Positions 25,301-37,829 of a stretch of DNA of 64,000 nucleotides are shown here, piece after piece (the stretch's first letter is position 1; each line of letters starts with the position of its first letter). A program made the position numbers and the translations under genes. Source of the stretch: Chromobotia macracanthus (taxonomy: Eukaryota > Chordata > Actinopteri > Cypriniformes > Botiidae); the NCBI GenBank assembly GCA_036877525.1, contig JAZGTH010000071.1, positions 1,263,001 to 1,327,000 of the forward strand, in the 5' to 3' direction. Below the pieces are notes generated by a model, which was not told the origin of the DNA, did not search any database, and saw only the letters and a program-made list of their open reading frames with translations.

Positions 25301-26411
25301 AGTCCACCATATATCAAACAAACAAAACTTGAAAAAAACAAGCTGACTCGAGACAGCACAATGTGATTTATTAACATGCAAACACATTACTTGTCTGACA
25401 GAATGTTTAAAATTTTACAATCATGTATATTAAAAACCTTCTCAAACAGTAAAAGGTTTTTCAGAAGAGTAAAACAAAAACCAGCATTAGAAATTCACCC
25501 ATTGGTCAAATATAAAGAGCAAGATGGAGCCAGACTGGCCCTGTAGATTCATGAATGGTTTCATCAGTGGACACAAATAATACTGAGAGATTTCTGTCAC
25601 CCGAGTGATGAGAAGCATTTGAGCCACTGACATTAAAACTATTTTAGAAGCGTCCTGTGTGACTGTGTAACTGCTTTTTAACACAATAAGAAACGTAAAT
25701 TCAGTATGTCAAATGTTGACATATGAAGTGTGATCTGTTGTAAAAAGTATTTGAACATTTGTAAGGTGCCCTCACAAATCTATGTGTCAAACCTTTAACA
25801 AAGAAAACTTTCTCAAACGCAAATATCAAAATTATATCAGTGACATTCATTTAGTCACTGAGGCCAGGCAGAAGATTTTCCTCGATCTAGAAGAATGCTC
25901 AGATTTATTTTCACATGCAGAGTGAGATCACAAGTGTTCACACCTCACACTGTGAAAATCCTCTTTCTCAAAACTACAGCAAGGTGCAAATGTCTGTTAA
26001 ACGACACAAAATTGGTTTCTAGAAAGTCAATGGAAAATTTGCTCGCTCTTCTAAGAAAGCTTCTACATTTTAGTTTTCCAAAACAACTGCTCTGCTCTGT
26101 GGGTTGATGTGATTTGGAAAAACAGAGTAAATGCAGAATGAAAACACTGCGGTCAGACAGTATGAGTGAGGAGTATCACACTGACCCCTGGTGGTACAAA
26201 CGAACATATATTTATTCTAAAGACTTTCATACAAATGAATGTGCTTGAATGAATATGCAAATGAATTTGTTACTTTTAACAATAAATTACAGCTATGAAA
26301 TACAGAATATGAATAAATGCAACAATTTCTGAAAATAAAACTGTGAAAATCTGTTCCTGTAAAAAAATGCCAAAGAAATCTGTACATTTCATGAAAGATT
26401 GTTCACAGAAT
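19340..26411. other. 7-kb stretch without a recognisable gene
   Basis: After the CCER1-like 3'UTR (poly(A) signal caaataaat near 19577) I find only short frames without coding-like composition. Landmarks: a CA run at about 19960-19985, a 37-bp direct duplication at 24183-24256, a CA run at 26791-26825 and scattered Tn/An tracts. A short segment near 22135-22190 (aaaaggttcttc...gaagaaccctc) resembles ends of common fish MITE-type repeats, at low confidence. Confidence 0.6.
24183..24256. repeat. 37-bp tandem duplication
   Basis: 24183-24219 and 24220-24256 are consecutive copies (start aaaactccctc, contain tcataaagtcatcagttta) that differ at two positions. The duplication is therefore recent. 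Confidence 0.9.
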
Positions 26412-29400
26412 TCAGTGTTTCAGCGATGGCCTCTGGCGTCTTTTGGCATCTCTGTGTTTCTTGCGATACTCCTTTTGAAAGACAAAAGAAGGCTGTAACA
26501 TGTTATAATTGCCTTCAAGCTCAGATACCATCACACAAAGTCTCTGCACATTGCTGCAGTAAACCCTCTTCCCAAACCACTCCGTATGAGGTTTGCTTTA
26601 GAAAGACCCACTACACACAATGTGTTTCTGTACATTTCAGTGTTTTCAAAACACACTCAATTATTAATAATGGAATTATTAGCTGATGTACCTCCTTGAG
26701 AGACAACCTCGTTTCCTCCCAGACTTCCCTCTGTTCTACCAGAGCAACGTTTCTAAAGAACATTCCAGGACCCTCTAATGAAACCATTTACACACACACG
26801 CGCACACACACACACACACACACACATTTATTGTTATAGTTTGTTAGCGTTTAAATGCATTTTTATTTATCATGAATGCCATGTTGACTGATGAATCCTT
26901 TAACAGAGAAGAAAAACAGGTGAAATCACCTTTTAAACGTTCATCATCTGCATAGAAAAAGAAAAACTTCTTTTTTGGTGGAGCTGGCTCTCTGTACAAA
27001 CACAAATGAAAGAACACATTCAGTTCTGCTCTTTTAAATAGACCAAAATAATTCATTATTGATAAACTGTCAGTCTTGATCACAAAACATTAAATTACTC
27101 AGCGGTGTTGTTGGATGCTGATTGGTCCTGCTCCATCTCATCCAAGCCCTCCTCATCTGAACTGCTGTCCTGGAAACGAGGGTTGGACTGCCAAGAGAAC
27201 CGAGCTCCTTTTAACATCTCCACCTTATACTCATCTAATTAGTTAAACACAGAGTAACACATCAGCCGCTGTCTGTGGTGTGATACAAACTTCAGTAACA
27301 GGAACAAACACAAAAATGCTGCTCAACTCGACAGGAAGTGTGGAACTGTTCCCTTTAACAACAGTGAAACTGGATGAATTACACACGAAAGATCAGTTCA
27401 CCTGTTTTGCTGGCTGTCTCTGTGACTGTACTCTCCCTGAAGAAGGAGAATTTAAATCCACATGACGTGTCTTCAGGGGTTTCTGTGTTAGAAGTGAAGG
27501 AGAGCTCCATGAGCTCGTTGCCTTGCGTTGTTGTATCTTCTGCATCTTCTGCCTCTTGATCCCATGAAACCTTCTCGTTTTTTGTTTCCGTCTCCTCTTG
27601 ATTTTCTTTTGATGTCCCAAACACGCTCTTCAAATCCAATGACACGTCAAAGTAAATCTCTTTGGAAACTTCAGGTAGCTTCTCAGCCTCAAGGCGCTTT
27701 CTTCGCCTCGCTGCTTTACTGTGTGAGAACATTGAAGAAACGCTAAAATGACATCACAAGTTCTATCTGTTGTGCTCAAGGTAAAACACATGATCATTCA
27801 GTAAGATTCAGAGACGGTTTCACAGAATACCTTTCTTTCTCCGGTTGTTTTGTCTTGGTCTCAAAAGCTGCATGTTCCTCCCGTGTTGGGTCATAATGCA
27901 GGGCTGAAACATCTCTGGAGAATCAAACAAATAACACAGGAAGAGAAATACATGAAGAAAACAACAACCCCAAATCATGTCTAAAGAACCTCAGAACGTT
28001 CATACTTAAACTTGTTCAAAGGTTGTCTTCTTCTGTTGTGAGAGCTTAAAGGACCTTCATCATCTATCTCATCATCGCTTTCCAGAAATCTTGAATCCAT
28101 CTGGAATCTTGAATCTGTTCCGAATGTTGACTGAAGTTCCATGAGCTGAAAACAGAGAAATAAAAATAAAACAAACAAACAAACATGCCACTATCAGAAT
28201 TCCTCTATCCTCTCATAACAAACCTTCTGTCCAGCTCTGCCCTCAAACTGGTGCTTGACCTGAAAACAATCTTCCTCACCATTGTCATCCTCGTCTTCAT
28301 CACTGCTCTCAAACAGCTTGCTGCCACCTGATTTTTTGGTCTCCTGTAGAACCAAAACAGCAATAAAAATCTCAAACAAATGACCTGAAATCCAGTGATG
28401 AATCGACTGTGAAGATACAATCTCTTGATTCTAATCAATATTTGATACAAGTCAATATTTGCCTTCTCTTTCAGGTTCTTTCTTGATTGATCTTCTGGAG
28501 AAAGTTCTGGACTTTCCTCCTCAGAATCGAACACAATGTGTTTAGCTCTGTTTGTGTTCACTGTGTCCTAAAAAAAACATTTGAGTAAGTGACAATCAAA
28601 CCACTTTGAGATAAATGGTCTGCAAAACACTGTTAACTACAGACACACCATCATAACGTTTCAGTTCTTTGCTGTAGGTCACAACTCACCACATTAGACA
28701 AACCCTCCTGAATCAGCTTCTTCTGCTGCTCGTTCTCTTTCAGGCGCTGCTCCAGAGCAGCGAGGCGTTTCTTGTTGTCCTGGAGCTGCTTCTGAACATC
28801 AGAGACAGTCGGATGAAGAACTGCAGGATGTGAGTCAACCTTCTTTGAATCTGCAGTTTTAGAGTCCTTCAGCTGAGTTCTGGAGCTCTTGTCTTCATCG
28901 CTGGTCTCTGATTCCTCACTAAAAGAACCACTGCTGGAGGATCTAGAAGAGTTTGTCTTCTTGGGTACCTGTTTGATTGGGCTGTTTGAGTTATCAGCAG
29001 ACATTTTCTTATCTTCTGTGGTGCTTACTGGACGGCTGGAGCTTGTCAGATTCTTGGATGGTGTCTGATCTGTTTTTACTGATTGTGTTGTAGAAGCCAT
29101 TTTAGAAGTGAAGACATTGTCTTGGTTATTTGTGCCATCTTCTTCACTGAGATCTGACTCTTCACTTGAAGAATCATCTTCTGATGAAGAACAAGAGCTG
29201 CAGACTTTTTCCACAAGTGTATCTGCAGTTGTGGATGGCTGGACCTTTGCTAAAGTTGACAAGTTTCGCTGATATGGATGGTTTGGAGACTGCTGTGGAC
29301 TTCTGTTCATCGAGACACTTTGTTCTGACAGTTTTGGGTCTTGTTTGGGTTTTTTAGGACTCACTACTGAGCTGTGGTCCAGACTTTTTCCTGCCCTTTT

Positions 29401-29713
29401 CAGAATGTGGTCTGATGGAGCAGGTGATGACTCGCCAAAGAGATCTTTAGTTCCAATAAAAGCAGGAAGAGATTCTTTTTTCTTATTTTCTTTCTCAGGA
29501 GTTTTGTCACCAAGGATGGACGCAAGAATATCTTCTGGGTTATTGCCTTTGGTTTTGCAGGACACACTCTTGGGTTCCTCTTTGGATGCATCTTCCTTTT
29601 CTTCTGACATCACCTCTGGGTTCTTAGCTAGTTTTTCCAAGTCTGCTAGAGTGAGATCTAATCTGTAGCAGCTCCCCATCATATCCTTATAATCAGAATC
29701 TACACTGTCATCG

Positions 29714-29751
<38 letters not shown>

Positions 29752-31522
29752 GCTACCACTCTCAGACTCTGATGAAGAGCTAGCAGGCTCTGTGTTGACT
29801 TTTTTTTGTTTTTTGGTGGATTTCATTTGGGAATCTTGGCTAGCTGGTGCTAGTTCCACATCCTGAGATTTTTCTGCACAGATGCTCTTACTCTGAGTCA
29901 GTATCTCATCTGTGTCTGCTGAATCGTATTCTTCTTCGTCTTTTGAGGCAAGCAGGGATTTTCCAGCGTCTTGTTCAGCTTTGCCCCACATGATATTAGA
30001 CTGAACCACAAAATCATCTCCTACCACTTCAAGGTTGTCTTCTTCCACCTCAGTGAAGGTTTCTTTTGGGTTCCTCAAACACTCTTGAGCAACTAACCTC
30101 CTGATTTCATCTTCAGAGTCAGCGTCACTGTCAAACACACAAACCGAGTTTTGAACAACAGGTCTTTGTTTGACCTTAGCAACGACTCCGTTGTGTTGGA
30201 CGACTGTTGCGTTCTTGTTTTCAGTAGCAGGAGATGCAGTTAGTCGACTGTTCTGTGAGAAACTTCTCAGCAATGAACTTAAGTCTCCTGTAAATCTTTT
30301 GGGGCATGTTTTCTGCTTCGGAAACTCGCCTCTTCTTTTCTTACTGATTTCATCATCTCCACCTGGAATCTCCCACGTTAGTTTGGATGCTGGTGTGAAG
30401 TCGTCTGCAGTCTCCAGTCTCCTGATGTTGTGGCAGTGTTTGGATGGATCATACTTAAAGACGTTCCCAGAGTTAAGAATAAATAATGAACTGACAGTTC
30501 CTGGAGAAGAGAGCTGAATGCTTTAGATGATTAACATCTTATCTTAACATCATTCTGTAAATCAAAGGCTGCATCTACACATACAAGGCAATCTGAGTCC
30601 AGATCTTTCTGAACACCACTAGAAGAGCAACACAAAAAGGATATCTTCTTCTTTCCTTTAGATCTGAGGTTAAGAACAGGAAGTACTCTCCCAAATTTAC
30701 TCACAACCCAATCCTGGACAGAGAGGAGAAATACAAAACTGTTAATAAACCATGAATGAAAGCAGCGAGGACAGCAGAAACATGCTTAGAATAAACAAAC
30801 CTTATGTCCAGGAATTTCAGTTCCAGGAACTGCAGCTTTCATGTGAAAGTTTTCCACACCAGCAGCTTTGAAAGACTCCATTACTGTCTCCTGAGGGCTT
30901 ATCTTTGGGGTATTTACCTTCTCCAATATTTGTTGTCGCTCTTCAGCAAGTCTAAAAAACATCAAATATTAAATATCTTGAAGCTCTTCAGGAAATTTTC
31001 TTAAACTATACTTGCAGCCACAGTTTTACAAACACAATGCATAAGTTTTTTACCGATGTAGAAAGCTCTCCTTTGCTGACTGAATAAGCAAAGTTCCCCC
31101 TTTCCATGTTGATTTATTTAAGATGCCCATACCTGCAAAATACAAAGCAAATACAGAGACAGGTGTGCTGCACGCCACTGAATGAGTTTTAAATAACTAT
31201 GAAATATGAAATAAATGTACATACATCGTTTGTATTCAGCATCTGTGATGTTTATGTTGATGTAGCCAAATGTCTTCAGAGGAGCTCCTGCAAAGAGAAC
31301 ATATATGTATGCATGTATGTATGTATATGTATACTATATATTACACACTACTCTTAATGACACTGAATAGATTCCCAATCAAAATAATATGGAAATCTTA
31401 CCATCTTCATTCTTCCTTGTGATGATTTCCACATCTGACACATCCCCAAATTTCCCAAATCTGTCTCTGAGGTCCTTCTCAGAAACTGTGTGGCCAAGGC
31501 CCCCAACATACAACCGCTTCAT
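26412..31522 (-). CDS. nol8: nucleolar protein 8 (NOL8), complete
   Basis: Nucleolar RRM protein needed for rRNA processing and cell growth (family knowledge). Exons: 31522-31402, 31287-31225, 31132-31054, 30951-30801, 30713 to about 30610 (3' edge uncertain), about 30508-28690, 28567-28463, 28343-28224, 28145-28006, 27914-27831, 27718-27402, 27207-27099, 26991-26930, 26774-26692, 26471-26412; about 1,130 residues. The N-terminal RRM starts MKRLYVGGLGHTVSEKDL (RNP2) with RNP1 around KTFGYINI. Next come DWVVSKFGRVLPVLNL, a long acidic/Ser-rich middle with a 15-Asp run, KRLAALEQRLKENEQQKKL, then the conserved tail: QFEGRAGQK, FGTDSRFQMDSRFLE, EAEKLPEVSKEIYFD, FFFFYADDERLK and a final basic YRKKHRDAKRRQRP. 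All line up with human NOL8 from memory. Phases agree except at the uncertain junction. The intron after 28463 appears to be GC-AG. No lesion seen. Confidence 0.93.
29708..29752 (-). repeat. trinucleotide repeat coding 15 Asp in nol8
   Basis: On the plus strand this is an almost pure (atc)n run; it encodes an uninterrupted aspartate tract between GSD and SVDSD of the acidic middle of NOL8. Near-perfect GAT codons make it slippage-prone and probably length-variable. Confidence 0.9.
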
Positions 31523-32500
31523 GTTCAGATGTCACACAACGAACCTCTTCTGGGGTCCTTCAATAACAAATAATACAAATGATATATTTGGAAACATGGA
31601 CAACACATGAACATGTTACGATTATAACAGCACAACATTATATCTGCATGATTATTCAATACAATACTTGTAAAGTGTCATGACTGAAAATTTATCCAAA
31701 TAAAATAAATCCACATTCTTATATCAGGACAATGTCATAAAGTACTAAACATTTTAATATAGGTGCCATTTGCACTTTTCCTCACATTTGTAAAGATTTA
31801 AGGTAACTTACACACAGATCATAGAGTATTTGCATTGCAGTGTAATAACACAATAACAAGTAAAGTAAATATTTAACAAGTAAAGTAAATATTTAACAAG
31901 TAAAGTAAATATTTAACAAGTAAATTAAATATTTGGGAGTATGTTTAACACATGAAAATGTTATGACAGCAGAACACATTCCACGAGTAATTATTCAGAG
32001 CCATACTTAAAAAAGTGTGATGGCTTCTGAAAAATGAATCTGAAAACTTTAATGCAAAATAAAACAAAATAAAAGAGTTTATACATTTGATTTTAATAAA
32101 GAGACTTTAATAAACTCACTATCGTGCCGCAGACTCACGCGTGCGGTGTCACACCACAACTGCTCCGCCGGAACTCTGCTCGCGTTTATCGTTCCGCTTG
32201 GGACGGAACCTGGTGGACTATACCATCGATGACACATTCCCACCGAACAAACAACAGCTGTACTGGAAACCAGTACCAGTTCATACACTACATGATATTT
32301 AGACGTATTACTCGTGCCTGTGCTCATAAAGAGTGTTTATAACAACGTAAAGTCATCAAGATAAGCATGTAAACGTTTTGAGCTGTTTTGCGTTGTGGTT
32401 CACCCCTGCAGGTCTCAGTTGGTGTGCTCCAGTTCGACGCGGGATGTGTTTGAATCAGTCAGCGTTAGGAAGCGGCGGCGGTCGGTAGTGAACAGTGAGG
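31523..32500. promoter_or_regulatory. shared nol8/cenpp promoter and 5'UTR region
   Basis: nol8 leaves to the left (ATG 31522) and cenpp to the right. A CpG-bearing core at about 32120-32500 (gcggcggcggtcgg near 32471) ends in a good donor at 32500 (gtgag/gtaaag), which I read as the end of the cenpp non-coding first exon. An acceptor-like ccccag just above 31540 suggests a separate nol8 5'UTR exon. Head-to-head NOL8/CENPP is also the human arrangement. Between them, at 31855-31934, lies a 20-bp tandem repeat. Confidence 0.55.
31855..31934. repeat. 20-bp tandem repeat, four copies
   Basis: The unit aacaagtaaagtaaatattt occurs four times head to tail; the last copy has one change (aagtaaattaaatattt). 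It lies in the nol8 5'UTR/first-intron region. Confidence 0.93.
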
Positions 32501-33172
32501 TAAAGCGTGTTTATTTTAAAACCATTCACATTTTAAAAGATCACTGTACCTTACATTACACGTAATATTCATATCATTTGTCATACAGTGCCGAGAAAAG
32601 TGATTTTTCATCATAGTAAAACGTTATTGGTGGTTTGCTGTGATGTGTCCATATAAGATCGTGTTCTCTTATTGACCCTCAAAATACGATTAGTAACTTA
32701 TTTAAAGCTTTATATTTAACACACGGTTTGTGCATGTTTATATAAATCAATAAGCTGTTTTTGCATGTGTAGTCATTCATTTGACAGGTGTATACTGTGT
32801 TTTCACAGACAGGTTGTGTATTGGTTTGATGTATTAACGTTTAGGATTCTTGTAGCCTGAACAGGTTAAATTAAAACTTCATAATATCATAAAACATATT
32901 TTGTTGTTATTCTTCAGTATATACAAAAGTTTGCATACAACTGACTAAATTAATGTTATAATATCTTGATCACCTTTAACCTTATGTGCATGAAATTATT
33001 TTGCAGACTAACATTACTTGTGCCGGCATATTTCTAAATAAACACAACTTTCTTTATTACAAAAAGTATTTTGTAATGGATTTGCTGAAGCAGTAAGTAA
33101 AGCAAGCACAATGTGTGAATATGTGTAGTAATTCTGTATATTTGTGATCTGTTCTTCAGTAGCTTGAGCGAG

Positions 33173-36100
33173 ATGATGGAGCAGAAATATGAGGAGGAAA
33201 TCAAGATGTTGGAGCTGGAGATTGAAAAACTGGAGGCAGAAAGAGAAGAGAGTTTACGGTCCATTTTCATTGAGCACGGGGGTCGACTGCAGCAGGAAGT
33301 GTCAGTGAAGTCACCTTTAATAAGCTTTGTTTCATGGTTCTTTCATTTTAATAAATATCATGTTGCACAATGTGAAAAACTCATTGCTTGTTTATTCTGT
33401 TTCAGAATGTCAATCTGTAAGAAAGCACAAAAACACACTCTTTCAAAGCTCATAACACAAATCACAGAGCTGGAGAAAGATCTCAGACGACAGACAGAAA
33501 TAAACGGGATCACTCTGAAGGAATGTTTGGTGAAGACGATGCACAGAAGTGAGATTTTCCCTTCAGTTACGCTGCCATGTCACTTTTGAATACAAACTGA
33601 TTGCCCATGTGTTGTTGAATGCTGGTGTATTATTTGTGAATTTTGACGTTGTGTTTCAGGTGACAGTAGACAGGTGCAGCAGCTCAGGCTTGCTGGTCAC
33701 TGTGGTCTGCTTCTGTTTCAGGTTGAGTTCGCAGTGACTGAGGTTCAGGTATGAAGACGCACTTAAAACGAGAGTTGTGCCGCTTGCAAATGTGCATATT
33801 GCAACATGCATATCGCAATGTTTGCAATAATTGCAATTAATAACTCAAGTACATTTTTAAAATAATTTGAAGTGGTTTTACAAAATTAAAGTGTTATTGT
33901 ATTGAATATCCCTTATGGCATTATTTAGCAATTTATTGCATATCGCATTTTTCTTCAAAATCGTGCAGCTGTACTCCACTTCTTTAAGTCTGAATATGGA
34001 AGTATGCAGATGATTGTATACTTCATGAATTAAGTGTACACAATCATATACTAATTCACATTCAATGAATGAAGTGTTAACAGTCTACTGTTCTTGCGGT
34101 TCTTATACTAAACACTAGAGGGCAGCTTGCTTCCATTATATTACAGTACATTGTGTGATCAGGACCAGAGATTCATTCAACATACTGATGCTTTTAGAAA
34201 CTGATGTCGATGTACAGATATTGTCTGCACTGTCTGAACTAACAGACTGTACTCTCAGGTAATCACTTGCACAATGATATCGTGGACTGTTCATCCTACT
34301 TGCTGTATTTGAAAACTGGATCTATGTTCAGTGTGAACAGACAACGTTTTAATTGATCAGTCGATTCAGTTCAGCTCTTCCTGTTTCTGTTGAGTCTTAA
34401 GACGTTTGAGGGATCCTCTCAGCACAAACATCTGTTGTTGTATTAAATCATTCAGAACACACACAGTCGTTGCAGGGTTAGATAGTTTTCCTGATGAGAT
34501 GGAAATTTCCCATAAGGCCTCTGTTTCATTGGCAGGGAATAGAGTAAATGCATGGAAGCAGATCTATTGAGGGTTATAGAGATTATTTATGGCCCTGTTT
34601 TACATTCTGTGTCTGTTGCAGGAGGGGAAATCTCTTCTCAGGAGAATTACAGAGCTCAATATCGTGGTGGATGGTGCTGAATTCAAAGATTTCTCTGCAT
34701 TTGTGTCCAGGTACAGTGATGTTTTTGATACATTGATTATTGTTAAGGTGTGTGGAAAGCTTCAGAAATTTGTACCATTAAAATGGGTGGATCTTGGTTA
34801 TTTGTGTGATCGAATCATCAGAAGTTCTTTCTAGACAAAATGCAGGTTGTGAGAAAATTTACACGACATACAGTCAACAGTGTGAGTAAACAAGTGAATT
34901 CACAGATACCACAGAAGAGCATTGTGCTTTGTTCCACTTGTAAGCCGACACATTTAAAAACAACACTGTGTACAAGAGAAATAGATTTGGCAGGGTGTCA
35001 AGAGGTTTATTAGAAGGATGCTGAGTGAACCCACCTTGCTGTTGTTAACACAATGTTTCAGCAGGGATGAGATGATCGCATTGTGGACTTATTGATGTGT
35101 TCTTATGGACGAGTAAATGTTTAGTAGACCTTCACAGACTGATCAACTGTGATCTACTCCTAAGAGAAACTGGGGCGCTATTGAAACGGTTCATTCCAGT
35201 GTTGTATAAAAACAGCATTGTTTAGCCGTTTGATGTTTTCTGATGTTTTTGCGTCTGAAAGGTTTTGTTTATTCATGCAGCGACTGAAGCCAAAATCACC
35301 ATTAAAAGTCTCTGCAAAGTGATTATGAACCATGTGGTTTGTATCTGTGGTGACTGTGTCTTCTGTGTTCTGTTCTGTGTTCTGTTCTGCTCGGCTATGT
35401 TCCGCTCCGTTCTGTTGGATTCTGATATTTTCTGTTTTATAGTATTTTGTTCTGCAGGGTTCTGTTCTATTCTGCTTGGTCAAGGTCTGTCATATTACCT
35501 TTAATGTTCTTTTCTTATGTTCTGTTCTGTTTTTGTGGTTCAGCTCTCTCAGTCCCTCTTTCTAAACTGCAGCCGGTTCTTCTGCTGGTTCTGTAATGAG
35601 GTTCAGTCATGTGAATCCGGAAGAACTCTTTGTACAGTATAATGATGTGTGGATGTAATGCTGAAAGGTGCGTGTTGACGGCCCGTGACGAGTCCCACTT
35701 ATTAAACTGTCAACAAACAGCACTGTGCTGTGTAAAACTGAGCATGAGGACCACCTCCGGTCACTCTGCACTAAAGCCTGATAGTCCACCAGAAGCGAGT
35801 TTGGAGGTTTAAAGTGGGCTAAGATCCTCTTATCTTGATATCCTGATGCTCTGTTTATCCATTAATGTGAACTGTTCAGATGCCTAGTTCTCCAATAAAA
35901 GTTACCAGTAACCTCTGAATATCACTGTAGATATCTCAATGGACGATTCACTCCACAAAAGCATCAGAGAGTGTCTGTTACACATCTCAGAATGTCAGTG
36001 AAGCCACATTGAATATACGTGCATTAAGTAAAAATACTTTTTTACAAACTTTATCTCAGTGTAACACAAAAGTAAATGTTACAAAAGTAAACATTTTTAA

Positions 36101-37829
36101 AGAAATGTTTCAATACAACAACAATTAATGGTGAACTTGTCTGACATCCTCAAAAAAATGAAAACATGCAGGTTGGGAATGACATGGTGGACATGAGATA
36201 TTTTTTTTTACTTGAACCCTTCAAACATGGTGCATTTGCATTACTGATCTGGTGGGTGTTTGTCTGTTATTTTGGTCAGAGTTGTTGTTTTTCTAAAGAC
36301 ACGACTATAAGAAATGTACAGTCAGGAATTTTTGGCTGAGATGATAAATTACAGTAAGAGGTATTCCTTCTCTCCCTGGCTGCTGTTTTGGCGGCGTTTT
36401 GTTTGGGCTCTTTTCTAAAGTACAGCAGCTTACTGGTCGCTGAATGTACATCTGGATCATATTGTCTGCTCTGAGAGTCTGTCCTGGCACAAGAGTCGGA
36501 AAAATACTGGAGATAATGATTCTCACATAAGTCTGAGTTGTCTCTGCATTTCAGGAAGATCCATTTTATAACCATTATGTTCCATGTAGAAATAATTGTC
36601 TTGTGGTCAGGTACATTCAGACATGTCTGGGGGATTTTGAGATTTTAGCATTACTAGTTTTATTATATGGCCAGCAGCTGTTATTCAGTCTGTATTCTGA
36701 AAACAAATATACATTCTATTTATACAAACTATTTTGTATTTGCATTGACGTAGATTTTTCATCATGCGTCTTATGCTTGTTTCCCTGTTGACAGCAGCGC
36801 TGTTACATGTAAAGTCTGGAACTAAATTTGTGTTTAAAGAGAACTTGCTGGAAATATACATTATACGACTAATATTAAAACAAAATGATATGGTACATTT
36901 CTGCAGGTCCGTAACCAGTAAATTGAGAAAAACTGCAAGAATGACTTTAGCAAAATGATTTCAGAAGCCAAGCGTTCCGTCTGAAGAATGATTCTGGCAT
37001 TTTCTAATGTTTAGTCTGTCAAACCTACAGGTTAGCATTCTGGGAAACGCCTAGTTCTAAATAACTTTCTCAGATTCAAGGTGCCCAGTCAACAGATACG
37101 ATGGAAACTGCCCACGGTATGAAATGAGGTCTGCCAATGAGGGTCATTTGTCTGCGGTTTCATTTAAACGACATCAGACGTCAGTCAGACCCGTTGCCTG
37201 ATTAATGTTTGTAAACTTTCAGCTTACCCAGATAAGATCCAAGATACTCAAGCCGTATGACAGACTCTGTGGAAATGAGACATGCATTAATTGCCTGGTG
37301 TTCAGATATTCTCAGGGAACTCTTGCCGTTTAAGCTGCTGTCTTTACACTTGGAGTGGATCCATGTCGTTTTGAGAGACTTACTGTTTTTCCATCACTCG
37401 TTCATCAGCGTTTCAGACGAGACTCCAGAGTCATGGAAAGCTGAATTTTGTGCCACAGTTTTTGGGCCTCTGGTAAATCTATGGAAAATCTTAAAATGTC
37501 TCGTAACGTCAGCCTGTAAAGCGGATTAAACACAAATACACAGTTTATTCTTTTATAATCTATGATATCCTAAATATTTAGTATCTTGATTTAATAATTA
37601 AGAACAGTATAAAACTGTGTAACTGGCTGTGTAATCCACCAAACTGAGTGACACCATGTTGGGTTTGATGGTTCTTTAGTAATTACTAAACTACTTCGAT
37701 AGTAGTTTAGTAATGGTGTCTTTTGTTTTCAGAGTGGAGGACACCAAAGATCTTCTCCTGTTCTTCAGAACCTTGAGGATGTTCTCTGAGAGGTGTGAGG
37801 AGAGACGGAAGACATTTCAACACTTTCAG
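33173..37829 (+). CDS. cenpp: centromere protein P (5' exons; 3' part beyond window)
   Basis: CENP-P is a RWD-type subunit of the CCAN (CENP-O/P/Q/U/R group) at the inner kinetochore. Coding exons: 33173-33300, 33406-33548, 33660-33748, 34622-34710, 37733-37829; about 182 of the usual roughly 290 residues, phases consistent. The ATG at 33173 is the first in frame after the acceptor at 33159; exon 1 (ending 32499) is non-coding. The N-terminus is a coiled coil (EEEIKMLELEIEKLEAEREE). Then come ITQITELEKDLRRQTEINGI, a core strand GLLLFQVEFAVTEVQ, ITELNIVVDGAEFKDFSAFV and EDTKDLLLFFRTLRMF...RRKTFQHFQ, which matches human CENP-P before its giant intron. The donor after 33300 (gtcagt) is weak. The C-terminal RWD exons were not found and should lie right of 64 kb, so ogn, omd, aspn and ecm2 are antisense genes inside this intron. 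Confidence 0.88.
34711..37732 (+). other. cenpp intron 5; no nested gene seen
   Basis: About 3 kb between the exon ending 34710 and the one starting 37733. It holds a T/TTCTG-rich low-complexity patch at about 35345-35535 and otherwise unremarkable AT-rich sequence. The short open frames on either strand are not coding-like. Confidence 0.6.
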
